The position numbers and the translations under genes are program-made. 64,000 nucleotides of DNA from an uncultured Mycoplasmatota bacterium (GTDB lineage: Bacteria > Bacillota_I > Bacilli_A > RF39 > UBA660): contig UQVP01000003.1 in NCBI GenBank assembly GCA_900544605.1, positions 1-64,000 of the forward strand, written 5' to 3'. Shown here piece by piece: positions 1-8,338 of this stretch. The notes under the pieces were generated by a model. It worked only from the letters and a program-made list of their open reading frames with translations. It did not search any database and was not told the DNA's origin. The number at the start of each line of letters is the position of its first letter. The stretch's first letter is position 1.

Positions 1-53
1 ACTTTCCTTTACTATACTAATTATACATATTTATTTTTTATAATGCAATATTT

Positions 54-1034
54 TTAGATTTCATCTTTTAGGATTTCTTTAATCTTTTTATATTTACCTA
101 TTTCTTCACCATCGTTTAATAAATAGAATTGATGAAGCCCAAAACTAGGATAATTATTTCCTTCAATTATAGCAGCACCATCTTCGGTGATTGCTACATC
201 CCAACCAATCCAACGCATTTCAGGAACTAATTTAGCTGCACTTTTTACAAGTTCTAAAGCTTTATCCATGTGAGGTATTTTAGCTCCTTTAAATTTAAAG
301 CCAGTTACAGGATGTTTTTTATAAATATTACATTCATCATCTACAACGTTACCTAAGACATTTCCTTCATCATCTAAAGTCATATAAATATCATGGCAAC
401 TAATTACTTCTTCACTACCAGCATTGATACGCAATGTTTTAAACACAACATATACTTCACCATCTTTAAGAAGTGTTACTAATCTAACATTATTAACAGC
501 TTTGGGATTAATCCAATCTAAATATTCATTTTGAATTAATGTATCTTCTATTAAATATTGTTTGTTATTATAAAGTTGATTAAATAAAACTTTTAAATCT
601 TCTCCAGCAATATTCACTTTTGTTACACCATCTCCACCAAATGAGTTGTGTTTTTTAGCAAATACGTTTTCTTTACCAGTTACAAATTTTTTAAAACCTT
701 TGTATCCAACTTCTCTAATATCAATAAAATCTCTTCCAATATAATCTTTAAAAATTCTATTAAAAACTATTTTATCGTGAAATATCATTTGATATCCGCG
801 TTTATTTAAGTATTTTACTAATCTTACATAATTTCTTTTAGTTAAATAATTTTTCTTTTCTTCATTTGATAGATTAATATAGTTTCCTTTTAAATAATCA
901 ACATATCCTATACCTCTAGTTGCAGCATTAAGAAAGAAATCAAAATATACCTTTGCTTTTTTTACTTTATTTTCTTCTGCAATATAAGTAATTAGATCAT
1001 CCATTCTTTTATAATTTATATTTTTTAATTTCAT
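54..1034 (-). CDS. Sugar-transfer-associated ATP-grasp protein
   Basis: A 326-residue protein resembling the sugar-transfer-associated ATP-grasp family, whose members are usually linked to cell-surface polysaccharide or peptide ligation. The ATP-binding core shows as FAKK followed by a glycine-rich GGDG loop (residues about 125-136) and the metal-binding end IEGNNYPSFG (about 291-300). No signal peptide or membrane segment is seen, so it is probably cytoplasmic. It starts 16 bases after tyrS with a good ribosome binding site (GGGAGGT), so it is likely the last gene of the T-box-controlled deoC-tyrS unit. The substrate cannot be read from the sequence. The link to tyrosine regulation is inference. 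Confidence 0.75.
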   Translation of the reverse strand: MKLKNINYKRMDDLITYIAEENKVKKAKVYFDFFLNAATRGIGYVDYLKGNYINLSNEEKKNYLTKRNYVRLVKYLNKRGYQMIFHDKIVFNRIFKDYIGRDFIDIREVGYKGFKKFVTGKENVFAKKHNSFGGDGVTKVNIAGEDLKVLFNQLYNNKQYLIEDTLIQNEYLDWINPKAVNNVRLVTLLKDGEVYVVFKTLRINAGSEEVISCHDIYMTLDDEGNVLGNVVDDECNIYKKHPVTGFKFKGAKIPHMDKALELVKSAAKLVPEMRWIGWDVAITEDGAAIIEGNNYPSFGLHQFYLLNDGEEIGKYKKIKEILKDEI

Positions 1035-1050
1035 AAATACCTCCCTAGAT

Positions 1051-2283
1051 TTATTTAATTAATCCAATATAATTTTTCTTTTTTCCTCTTCTTATCACTA
1101 AAACTTTATTATCTAAAGCTATATCTTTAGTAATAACTAACTCTTCACTTTCTATTTTATCACCATTTATTGAAATTGCACCACTATTTATGAATTCTCT
1201 TGCTTCTCTTTTACTTGACACAACAGCATTGTTAACTAGTAAATCTAAAATATTAATATTTTCTTCTACTTCAAAGTGAGGTACATCTTTAAATCCTACT
1301 AATATATCTTCGACATTTAAAGTTTTAACATCTCCATTAAACAAACATTCACTAATCTTTACAGCTTTTTCATATTCTTCTTTACCATGAAGATCAGTTA
1401 TAAATTCACGGGCTAGTGTCTTTTGACCAATTCTTAAATGTGGTTCTGCATTATGTTTCTTTACTACATCCATTATTTCTTCTGGTGTTAAGAATGTGAA
1501 TACTTTTAAATACTGTTCAACCATGCAATCATCAGTGTTAATTAAGTATTGATATAACTCGTAACTAGACGTTTTATTTACGTCAAGCCATAGTGCATTA
1601 CCTTCTGATTTTCCAAATTTATTACCATTAGCATCTAATACTAAAGGCATTGTAAAAGCATAAGCTTGTTTACCTAATTTTTTATTAATAAGTTCTATAC
1701 CTGTTGTTATATTTCCCCATTGATCTGAACCTTCAGCTTGAAGTACACAGTTTTTAGTTTCATATAGATGTAAAAAGTCATATCCTTGAATCAAAGTATA
1801 AGTAAATTCAGCAAATGTTATACCAGTTTCTAATCTTCTTCTGATAATATCTTTATTAAGCATATAATTTATATTTATATACTTACCAACTTCTCTTAAA
1901 AAAGTTATTAAATCAAATTCTTTAATCCAGTCATAGTTATTTACTACTTCTGCTTTTCCCTCAAATATTTTATCTATTTGTTTTTTTATTCCCTCTAAAT
2001 TTTTTTCAACTGCTTCTTTAGAAATAATTTCACGTTCAGCAGTAGGTCTTGGATCTCCGATTAAACCTGTTGCACCACCTACTAATAAAATAGGATGATG
2101 TCCATGTTTTGCTAATCTTTTAGCTGTAATCAGTGAAGAATAATGTCCTATATGTAAACTATCTGCAGTAGGATCTGTTCCCCAATAAAATGTTACTTTT
2201 TCATCATTTAATTTTTTTTCTAAGTCTTCACCAGCAGTGTCTTTAATTAAGCCACGCCATTTTAATTCTTCAAAAAATGTCAT
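1051..2283 (-). CDS. tyrS: Tyrosyl-tRNA synthetase
   Basis: A class I aminoacyl-tRNA synthetase that charges tRNA-Tyr. The 410-residue length fits the bacterial TyrRS family. HIGH is at residues 44-47 and KFGKS at 222-226. A C-terminal S4 RNA-binding domain spans about residues 345-405. The start codon overlaps the deoC stop by one base (TAATG) with GGAGG just upstream, so translation is probably coupled. Upstream of deoC lies a T-box leader with a candidate UAC (Tyr) specifier codon, which matches the enzyme. Expression should therefore rise when uncharged tRNA-Tyr accumulates. Confidence 0.98.
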   Translation of the reverse strand: MTFFEELKWRGLIKDTAGEDLEKKLNDEKVTFYWGTDPTADSLHIGHYSSLITAKRLAKHGHHPILLVGGATGLIGDPRPTAEREIISKEAVEKNLEGIKKQIDKIFEGKAEVVNNYDWIKEFDLITFLREVGKYININYMLNKDIIRRRLETGITFAEFTYTLIQGYDFLHLYETKNCVLQAEGSDQWGNITTGIELINKKLGKQAYAFTMPLVLDANGNKFGKSEGNALWLDVNKTSSYELYQYLINTDDCMVEQYLKVFTFLTPEEIMDVVKKHNAEPHLRIGQKTLAREFITDLHGKEEYEKAVKISECLFNGDVKTLNVEDILVGFKDVPHFEVEENINILDLLVNNAVVSSKREAREFINSGAISINGDKIESEELVITKDIALDNKVLVIRRGKKKNYIGLIK

Positions 2284-3008
2284 TATTTTTCCTCCTCACA
2301 ATCTTCACAGTGACATTCATGTTCACAATTGCAATCATCTCCACAATTACATTCTTCACAGTCACAGTGACTATTTACCAAATCAGATACATTACTCATA
2401 CCTATTCTAGTTACACCATTATCGATATAATCCATAACTTCTTCATAAGTTTTAATGCCACCAGCTGCTTTTATTTCTAATACTTCGTTCTTATTTTCAT
2501 TTATAGTTTTTATATCTTCAATACTAGCTCCTCTAGTTCCAAATCCTGTACTTGTTTTAATAAAATTAACAAATGTTTCGTTGCAAATTTCAGTTGCTTT
2601 CTTTAATTCTTCAGCAGTTAAATAACAAGTTTCTACAATAACTTTTAAAACTTTTCCACCAATAGAATCTCTAACTGTTTCTATCTCTTCTTTAATATAA
2701 TCATAATCTTTATCTTTTAAAGCACCAATATTAATTACCATATCAATCTCATCAGCACCATCTTCAATTGCCGCTATAGCTTCAAATTCTTTGGTTGCTA
2801 CTTTATTTGCCCCTAAGGGAAACCCAACTACTGTGCATACGCTAACATTAGTACCATCAAGTAAGTCATGTGCAAGTTCTACATAACAGGGATTTACACA
2901 TACGCTAGCAAATCCATATTTTATTGCTTCATCACATAACTTTTTTATATCTTCCTTAGTTGCTACAGCTTTTAGATTTGTATAATCTATATATCTATTT
3001 ATATCCAT
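2283..3008 (-). CDS. deoC: Deoxyribose-phosphate aldolase with Cys-rich tail
   Basis: Deoxyribose-phosphate aldolase cleaves 2-deoxyribose-5-phosphate to glyceraldehyde-3-phosphate and acetaldehyde in nucleoside salvage. The Schiff-base lysine lies in FIKTSTGFGT (K151), with the second lysine in EIKAAGG (K180) and the acidic EID near residue 88. The core ends near residue 212. It is followed by an extra tail of about 27 residues with nine cysteines alternating with Asp/Glu and His, which the ordinary family lacks and which looks metal-binding. It is the first gene after the tyrosine T-box and is coupled to tyrS. The start has a good AAGGGTGAT site. Enzyme identity is firm; the tail's role is unknown. 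Confidence 0.95.
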   Translation of the reverse strand: MDINRYIDYTNLKAVATKEDIKKLCDEAIKYGFASVCVNPCYVELAHDLLDGTNVSVCTVVGFPLGANKVATKEFEAIAAIEDGADEIDMVINIGALKDKDYDYIKEEIETVRDSIGGKVLKVIVETCYLTAEELKKATEICNETFVNFIKTSTGFGTRGASIEDIKTINENKNEVLEIKAAGGIKTYEEVMDYIDNGVTRIGMSNVSDLVNSHCDCEECNCGDDCNCEHECHCEDCEEEK

Positions 3009-3017
3009 AATATCACC

Positions 3018-3222
3018 CTTTCAAAAAAAGTCACTACAAATATAAGGACGAAATCTCGCGGTACCACCTTATTTCATAATGACTTATGCACTTTGCTCGT
3101 AACGTGAGATAACGTTTTAACTCCAAATGTATAACTTCATATTTATTCTAGGTTAGTTTTCATCAACCACTAACTTTCTAATTACCAAATAAATACTATT
3201 TCATTTTTCTCTGTTAAATAAC
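3018..3222 (-). promoter_or_regulatory. T-box riboswitch, tyrosine type
   Basis: On the minus strand the conserved T-box sequence AAGGTGGTACCGCG lies at 3070-3057. It is followed by a long terminator hairpin (AGTCATTA pairing with TAGTGACT, and AAATAAGG with CCTTATATTT) and a run of seven T ending near 3018. Upstream, in the Stem I region, a UAC codon at 3131-3129 is placed as a specifier after the usual GAA. The leader precedes deoC-tyrS, so a tyrosine specifier fits. Uncharged tRNA-Tyr should stabilise the antiterminator and allow read-through. Confidence 0.93.
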
Positions 3223-3228
3223 AATTAA

Positions 3229-3257
3229 ACTATATCACAAATAAAGTATATTTACAA
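3229..3257 (-). promoter_or_regulatory. Sigma-A-type promoter of the T-box operon
   Basis: On the minus strand TTGTAA (3257-3252) and TATAGT (3234-3229) are separated by 17 bases. They sit between the rbfA stop and the T-box leader. This would start the leader RNA near 3222. Inferred from consensus only. Confidence 0.6.
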
Positions 3258-3261
3258 TATT

Positions 3262-3606
3262 TTATTCGTTTTCTTCGTGTATTTCTTCAATTATATTTTC
3301 TATTTTTTTACCATATTCGATAGATTCATCAAAAATAAATGTTAATTCTGGTATATGACGAATATCAACTCTATCATGAAGTAAATGTCTAATATATCCA
3401 CTAGCATGTTTTAATGCCTCTGCAGTTTCTTTTTTACGACTTACATCAAATACTGTATAGTACACTTTAGCAAAACTTAAATCATTTGTTACTTTACAAT
3501 CAGTAATAGTTACAAATTTAATATCTTCATCTTTTATTTCAGTTGCTAAAATATAACTTATTTCTTTTACGAGGTTACTTCCAATTCTCTCTGTTTTAAT
3601 ACTCAT
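3262..3606 (-). CDS. rbfA: Ribosome-binding factor A
   Basis: RbfA binds the immature 30S subunit and assists 16S rRNA 5'-end maturation and cold adaptation. The 114-residue length and the N-terminal pattern RIGSNLVKEISYIL, followed by VTITDCKVTNDLSFAKVYY-type strands and HIPELTFIFDES, match the KH-like RbfA fold. It is the last recognisable gene of the rimP-nusA-infB block, in the same order as in other Firmicutes. It is separated from infB by a small RelB-like gene. The truB and ribF genes that usually follow are absent here; a T-box operon follows instead. Confidence 0.95.
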   Translation of the reverse strand: MSIKTERIGSNLVKEISYILATEIKDEDIKFVTITDCKVTNDLSFAKVYYTVFDVSRKKETAEALKHASGYIRHLLHDRVDIRHIPELTFIFDESIEYGKKIENIIEEIHEENE

Positions 3607-3655
3607 ATTATCCCTCCTTTTTCATTATAACATAAATAAAGAAAAAATGAGAGAT

Positions 3656-3823
3656 TTATCTTACATCTCCAGCTAAGATATCTTCAAACATCCGGCTTAC
3701 ATTCCTATAGCCTTTAGTTTTTATTTTTCCATTTCTGATATCATTTGCTTCTTTTAATGCTTCTAATAATTCTTTACTAGGTTTTAATTTTTTGTTATTA
3801 TCTTTTTTTATTATTTTTTTCAT
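3656..3823 (-). CDS. RelB-like antitoxin, solitary
   Basis: A 55-codon gene with a GGGTGAT ribosome binding site before its ATG. The C-terminal half (EALKEANDIRNGKIKTKGYR, then MFEDILAGD) looks like the toxin-binding end of RelB/DinJ-family antitoxins. The N-terminal DNA-binding part seems short or missing. No RelE/YafQ-type toxin gene is adjacent: infB lies upstream and rbfA downstream. It may be an orphan or a remnant fixed inside a housekeeping operon. Family assignment is by motif memory only, so confidence is moderate. Confidence 0.55.
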   Translation of the reverse strand: MKKIIKKDNNKKLKPSKELLEALKEANDIRNGKIKTKGYRNVSRMFEDILAGDVR

Positions 3824-3893
3824 TTTATCACCCACTATAATATTAACACAGAGTGAATTTTAAGCCTACATATTATACAAAAAAAGAGACATT

Positions 3894-5993
3894 TTATCTC
3901 TTCTTTTCTACCATTTCATATGATTCGATAACATCCCCAACTTTGATATCAGAGAAGTTTTCAATTGTTATACCACATTCTAGGCCTTTTTTAACTTCTT
4001 TTACGGAATCTTTTTCTCTTTGTACAGATCCTATATTTCCATCATATATAACAACTCCATCACGAATTAATCTAGCTTTGGAATCTCTTTTAATAATACC
4101 ATCTGTTACATATGAACCAGCAATTGTACCTACTTTAGAGAATTTAAACAATTGTCTAACTTCAGCACTACCTAAGATTTGTTCTTCATATTCAGGATCT
4201 AACATACCTTTCATAGCAGCTTCCATTTCTTCTACTGCTTTATAAATAATATCATATAATCTTATTTCTACACCTTGTTCAGTAGCGTAATCTTTTATAT
4301 TATTACTTGGTCTTACGTTAAATCCTACAATAAGTGCATTTGATGCTTTCGCTAAAACAATATCACTTTCTGTTATAGCTCCAACACTGCTTCTTATTAC
4401 TTTTACTTTGACGCCTTCTACTTCAATTTTTTCCAAAGAATTTTTAACTGCTTCACTAGAACCATTTACATCAGCTTTAATGATAACATTAATTTCTTTA
4501 ACACCTTCTTGAATTTTAGCAAATAAATCATCCAAAGATACAGCTGTTTTAGAAGCAGTTTCTCTTTTTCTTGCTTGATTTTTTCTTTCTTCAGCAATAC
4601 TTCTAGCTTCTTTTTCTGATTCAAATGCCATAAATTTATCCCCTGCAACTGGGACTTCATTAATACCCGTAATTTCAACAGGTTGAGAAGGACCTGCTGC
4701 TATTATTTCTTCATTTAAATCATTTTTTAATGTTCTTATTTTTCCAAATGATGTACCAACTACAATTGGATCTCCTAAACGTAATGTACCATTTTGAACA
4801 AGTACGGTTACTACAGGTCCTAAGTGTTTATCAAGTCTTGATTCAATAACTGTTCCCATTGCATATCTATTTGGATTAGCACGATAATTTTGCATTTCTG
4901 CAACTAATAAGATATCTTCTAATAAATCATTAACACCTTCGCCTGTCTTAGCACTAATACGAGTGAATATTGTATCTCCACCCCATTCTTCTGGAGTAAG
5001 ACCATATTCTGTAAGTTCTGTCATAACACGATCTGGGTTAGCCCCTGGTTTATCAATTTTATTGATTGCAACAATAATTGGTACATTAGCAGCCTTAGCG
5101 TGGTCAATAACTTCTTTTGTTTGAGGCATAACACCATCATCAGCTGCTACAATAATGATAATAATATCAGTAATACTAGCTCCTCTAGCGCGCATTTCTG
5201 TAAATGCAGCATGTCCTGGAGTATCAATAAATGTTATTAATTTATCTTGACATTTTACTTGATAAGCACTAATAGCTTGTGTTATTCCACCTGCTTCACC
5301 TTCTGCTACAGAAGTTTTACGAATTGTATCAAGTAAAGTTGTTTTACCATGATCGACGTGTCCCATGATTGTAACAACTGGAGCACGTAATACTAAATCT
5401 TCTTCATTATCAACAACTTCATAATTCTCAAAATCAGTAACATCTTGAGTTTCTTCTCTTTTCAATTCTTTACCATATTCAAGAACTAAAATTTCTGCAT
5501 TTTCAAAACTTATTGGTTGATTAATAGTAGCCATAACACCTAAATTAAATAATTTCTTTATTATTTCACTACTATTTATATTTAGACTACTAGCTAACTC
5601 TCCTATAGTCATATTTTCTTTGTATAAAACAATTTTATCATCAACCGTATTTTTATTTGATTTTAATTTTTCTTTATTTTTATACATTTCTTTCTTTTGA
5701 AGAGATATATCTTTTTTAGGTTGTTTAGTAATTTCTGATTTTTTCTTTAATTTTTGTTTTGAGATAGTATTATCAGTATCAATTTTTTTGTTTTCCACAA
5801 TAAATTCATCTACTTCTTCTACCTCGTCAATAACATCTTCGGTATTTGCGAAATAATTATCTAAAGTAGTAATATCTTCATCACTAAGCATATCATCTTC
5901 TACTCTAGCATCTATACTAAGTTCTTTACATTTATTTAATACCTCTTCAACTGTTTTATTAATATCTTCAGCGTATTCTAATACACTCATCAT
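3894..5993 (-). CDS. infB: Translation initiation factor IF-2
   Basis: IF-2 is the GTPase that places initiator fMet-tRNA on the 30S subunit and promotes subunit joining. The 699-residue protein has two IF2_N modules (about residues 2-50 and 122-175) joined by a lysine-rich linker. The G domain follows, with GHVDHGKT at 211-218, DTPGH and NKID. Domains II, III and C2 complete it. The linker is short compared with enteric IF-2, as is common in low-GC Gram-positives. GAGGTG lies just upstream of the first of two adjacent ATG codons; either could be used. It sits in the nusA operon between dCMP deaminase and rbfA. Confidence 0.98.
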   Translation of the reverse strand: MMSVLEYAEDINKTVEEVLNKCKELSIDARVEDDMLSDEDITTLDNYFANTEDVIDEVEEVDEFIVENKKIDTDNTISKQKLKKKSEITKQPKKDISLQKKEMYKNKEKLKSNKNTVDDKIVLYKENMTIGELASSLNINSSEIIKKLFNLGVMATINQPISFENAEILVLEYGKELKREETQDVTDFENYEVVDNEEDLVLRAPVVTIMGHVDHGKTTLLDTIRKTSVAEGEAGGITQAISAYQVKCQDKLITFIDTPGHAAFTEMRARGASITDIIIIIVAADDGVMPQTKEVIDHAKAANVPIIVAINKIDKPGANPDRVMTELTEYGLTPEEWGGDTIFTRISAKTGEGVNDLLEDILLVAEMQNYRANPNRYAMGTVIESRLDKHLGPVVTVLVQNGTLRLGDPIVVGTSFGKIRTLKNDLNEEIIAAGPSQPVEITGINEVPVAGDKFMAFESEKEARSIAEERKNQARKRETASKTAVSLDDLFAKIQEGVKEINVIIKADVNGSSEAVKNSLEKIEVEGVKVKVIRSSVGAITESDIVLAKASNALIVGFNVRPSNNIKDYATEQGVEIRLYDIIYKAVEEMEAAMKGMLDPEYEEQILGSAEVRQLFKFSKVGTIAGSYVTDGIIKRDSKARLIRDGVVIYDGNIGSVQREKDSVKEVKKGLECGITIENFSDIKVGDVIESYEMVEKKR

Positions 5994-6008
5994 ATTAACA
6001 CCTCTTTT

Positions 6009-6488
6009 CTATATTGTTAATACTAATTTCTTACCCTTTACTTCATATTTACGATATTTTATACCACATTCATCAAGCATCTTCTTAGAAGCAATATTTC
6101 CTTCTGTTCCTTCGTATTTATCACTTAAATAAATAACTTCTTTTATTCCCGATTGAATAATTGCTTTAGCACATTCATTACAAGGAAACAAAGTTACATA
6201 AATACGACAATCTTTAACGGAACGTGGTGAATTTAAAATAGCGTTTAGCTCTGAATGACAAACATATGCATATTTTGTATCAAGAAATTCTCCTTCTCTT
6301 TCCCAAGTCATACACTTATCATCATCGTATCCACGAGGAGCTCCATTATAACCAGTTGATACTATTTTATCATCACTATCAACAATACAAGCCCCTACTT
6401 GACTAGATGGATCTTTACTTCTTTCTGCTGCAACCATAGCAACAGCCATAAAATATTGTTCCCAACTTATATAATCTTCTCTTTTCAT
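6009..6488 (-). CDS. comEB: dCMP deaminase (ComEB family)
   Basis: Zinc-dependent deoxycytidylate deaminase, converting dCMP to dUMP for thymidylate synthesis. The zinc site is complete: HSE at residues 78-80 gives the His ligand and proton-shuttle Glu80, and PCNEC at 102-106 gives Cys103 and Cys106. The 159-residue length is normal. It occupies the place between rnpM (ylxR) and infB where most Firmicutes carry the L7Ae-like gene ylxQ. Spacing on both sides is tight and the ribosome binding site is AGGTG, so it is part of the operon. Confidence 0.93.
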   Translation of the reverse strand: MKREDYISWEQYFMAVAMVAAERSKDPSSQVGACIVDSDDKIVSTGYNGAPRGYDDDKCMTWEREGEFLDTKYAYVCHSELNAILNSPRSVKDCRIYVTLFPCNECAKAIIQSGIKEVIYLSDKYEGTEGNIASKKMLDECGIKYRKYEVKGKKLVLTI

Positions 6489-6495
6489 GTTACAC

Positions 6496-6756
6496 CTACT
6501 TAACTAAATTTTTTAACTGTTCAAAAATACTATTTGGTACTTCTACCTCTAATATTTTATTTAAACATTTATTTTTTTCAGCTTTTGCAAAAACAGCTAT
6601 ATCTTTTTTTAAATAAGCTCCATGTCCATTAGCTTTACCAGTAGTGTCAATAATAACTTCACCTTCTGGAGTTCTTACTACCCTTACAAGTTCTTGTTTT
6701 GGATATTTTTCTCTTGTTACAACACAAGTTCTCATTGGTATTTTCTTTGCTTTCAC
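6496..6756 (-). CDS. rnpM: RNase P modulator RnpM (YlxR, DUF448)
   Basis: A small RNA-binding protein of the YlxR/DUF448 family, recently described as a modulator of RNase P. The 86 residues carry the family pattern near the start (PMRTCVVTREKYPKQELVRVV) and the GRGAYL-like NGHGAYLKK. The start is probably GTG with AGGTGTTAAC in front. The gene follows nusA by 8 bases, its conserved position in the Firmicutes nusA-infB operon. Confidence 0.92.
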   Translation of the reverse strand: MKAKKIPMRTCVVTREKYPKQELVRVVRTPEGEVIIDTTGKANGHGAYLKKDIAVFAKAEKNKCLNKILEVEVPNSIFEQLKNLVK

Positions 6757-6764
6757 GTTAACAC

Positions 6765-7940
6765 CTACTCTACAACGTTAATGCCCATTTCTTTAGCTTG
6801 TTCGTATGTTTTTACATCTATTTTATAATGAGTTAAACGAGATGCTAACTTAACATTTATACCTTTACGTCCAATTGCAAGTGATAAATTATCATTATCA
6901 ACTACAACTAAAGCTTCTTGTTTTTTCTCATCAGTTACAAATACATGTAAATTTTTAGCAGGACTTAACGCATTTTCAATAAACTTACTAACGTCTTTGT
7001 TGTATGGAACGATATCTATTTTTTCACCATGTAATTCATTTAAAATATTAGCAATTCTTGAACCTCTTTCACCAATACATGAACCAACTGGGTCGATATT
7101 AGGATTCTCTGAATAAACAGCAATTTTAGTTCTATTACCAGCATCACGAGCAACACTGTATACTAAAATTAGTCCTTCATTTATTTCTGGAATCTCTAGT
7201 TCAAATAATCTTTTGATAAATCCATAATGAGTTCTTGAAAGTAAGATAAGTGGACCTTTAGAACCATTTTCTACTTTACTAACGTACACTTTAATACTAG
7301 AACCCATCTTGATAGTTTCTCCTGGAATAATTTCACTCTTAGGTAATATTCCTTGTGTTCTTCCTAAGTTAATATAATAATTTCTAGCATCTTCCATTTC
7401 AACAATTCCTGAAATCATTTCATCTTGTTTATCAGAAAATTCTTCAATAATAGTATTTCTTTCAGCTTCACGAATTTTTTGAACTACAACTTGTTTTGCT
7501 GTTGCAGCAGCAACTCTACCAAAATCTTTTGGTGTAACTTCTTCTTCAATTGTTTCCCCTACTTCAATATTAGGAACTATTTCACGAGCTTCAGTAAGTG
7601 GGATATGGATTCTTTCATCAAAAATGAATGGCTCTTTTTCTTCTACTTCTTCATCTGCATTTTCTTCGTTTTCTTCTTTATCTTTTGCTTCTTGTTCATT
7701 TAATAAATCCCATTCTTCTAACTCTTCATAGTTATCTGGAACAACAGTTTTAAATGAATAAACATGTACTTCACCGGTATCACCATTAACATCTACTCTA
7801 ACATTAGATAGTGAGTGGTAATTCTTTTTGTAAGCAGAAGTAAGTGCTAGTTGCATAGCTTCAATAATTACATCTTTTGATATTCCTTTTTCTTTAACGA
7901 TTAGATCAATCGCATTTTTAAATTCTTTACTGTTCATCAT
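6765..7940 (-). CDS. nusA: Transcription termination/antitermination factor NusA
   Basis: NusA binds RNA polymerase and modulates pausing, termination and antitermination. The N-terminal domain starts MMNSKEFKNAIDLIVKEKGI. It is followed by an S1 domain (GIVEMEDARNYYINLGRTQGILP) and two KH domains with GERGSRI and AIGRKGINVKLA. I chose the ATG pair at 7940/7937, preceded by GAGG, rather than a longer upstream reading. This gives about 391 residues and an overlap of 14 bases or less with rimP. An acidic stretch near residues 70-95 is lineage-specific. Firmicutes NusA lacks the extra acidic C-terminal repeats, as here. Confidence 0.97.
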   Translation of the reverse strand: MMNSKEFKNAIDLIVKEKGISKDVIIEAMQLALTSAYKKNYHSLSNVRVDVNGDTGEVHVYSFKTVVPDNYEELEEWDLLNEQEAKDKEENEENADEEVEEKEPFIFDERIHIPLTEAREIVPNIEVGETIEEEVTPKDFGRVAAATAKQVVVQKIREAERNTIIEEFSDKQDEMISGIVEMEDARNYYINLGRTQGILPKSEIIPGETIKMGSSIKVYVSKVENGSKGPLILLSRTHYGFIKRLFELEIPEINEGLILVYSVARDAGNRTKIAVYSENPNIDPVGSCIGERGSRIANILNELHGEKIDIVPYNKDVSKFIENALSPAKNLHVFVTDEKKQEALVVVDNDNLSLAIGRKGINVKLASRLTHYKIDVKTYEQAKEMGINVVE

Positions 7941-8193
7941 ATTCACTTCCTCTTTCTTTAGAACATACATCTAAAATATAGTTTTCTTCAATTGGATCTT
8001 CTTTATCTAAGATTGGATTAATTAATTTACATACAGTTACACAATCATCAACAGTAATATAACCTTTTTTGTCAATGATAACGCGAAGAAACTTGGTACT
8101 TCCTTCTTTTACATATTCAACTGTATCCAATTTATAACCATTTTCTTCGATTGTTTTTTTTATTAAATCTTCCACTTTTTTTATTAAATCCAT
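7927..8193 (-). CDS. rimP: Ribosome maturation factor RimP, N-terminal domain only
   Basis: RimP aids 30S maturation. This copy has only 88 residues, starting at the ATG with GGGAGGT upstream. It keeps the N-terminal alpha/beta domain (DLIKKVEDLIKKTIEENGY, DDC...KLINPILD). It stops just after the ILDVCS strand, which in normal RimP (about 150 residues) continues as EVSSPG followed by an SH3-like C-terminal domain. nusA begins immediately within the overlap, so no hidden second half follows. It is either a naturally shortened RimP or an early truncation. Identity rests on position and N-terminal similarity. Confidence 0.8.
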   Translation of the reverse strand: MDLIKKVEDLIKKTIEENGYKLDTVEYVKEGSTKFLRVIIDKKGYITVDDCVTVCKLINPILDKEDPIEENYILDVCSKERGSEYDEQ

Positions 8194-8213
8194 AAATACC
8201 TCCCATACTATAT

Positions 8214-8239
8214 TAAAGAGTGGGTTTTGCCCACTCTTC
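8214..8239 (-). promoter_or_regulatory. Hairpin in the rimP-nusA operon leader
   Basis: A 9-bp perfect stem (AAGAGTGGG with CCCACTCTT around a CAAAA loop) lies about 20 bases upstream of the rimP start. Only a weak T tract follows it. From memory, a similar GAGTGGG stem precedes rimP in other Firmicutes, where it may act as an attenuator or autoregulatory site. That link is inference. Confidence 0.55.
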
Positions 8240-8338
8240 GTTGAATACGCATATATTATAACATACATTTTATATTTTTCACAATATATTTAATGAAAAA
8301 AATAAGAAATACATGATATAATATATTAAGGTGATAGA

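Noticed and set aside
3853..4245. Plus-strand open frame opposite infB
   Set aside because: It lies antisense to the conserved C-terminal part of IF-2 and has no recognisable motif.
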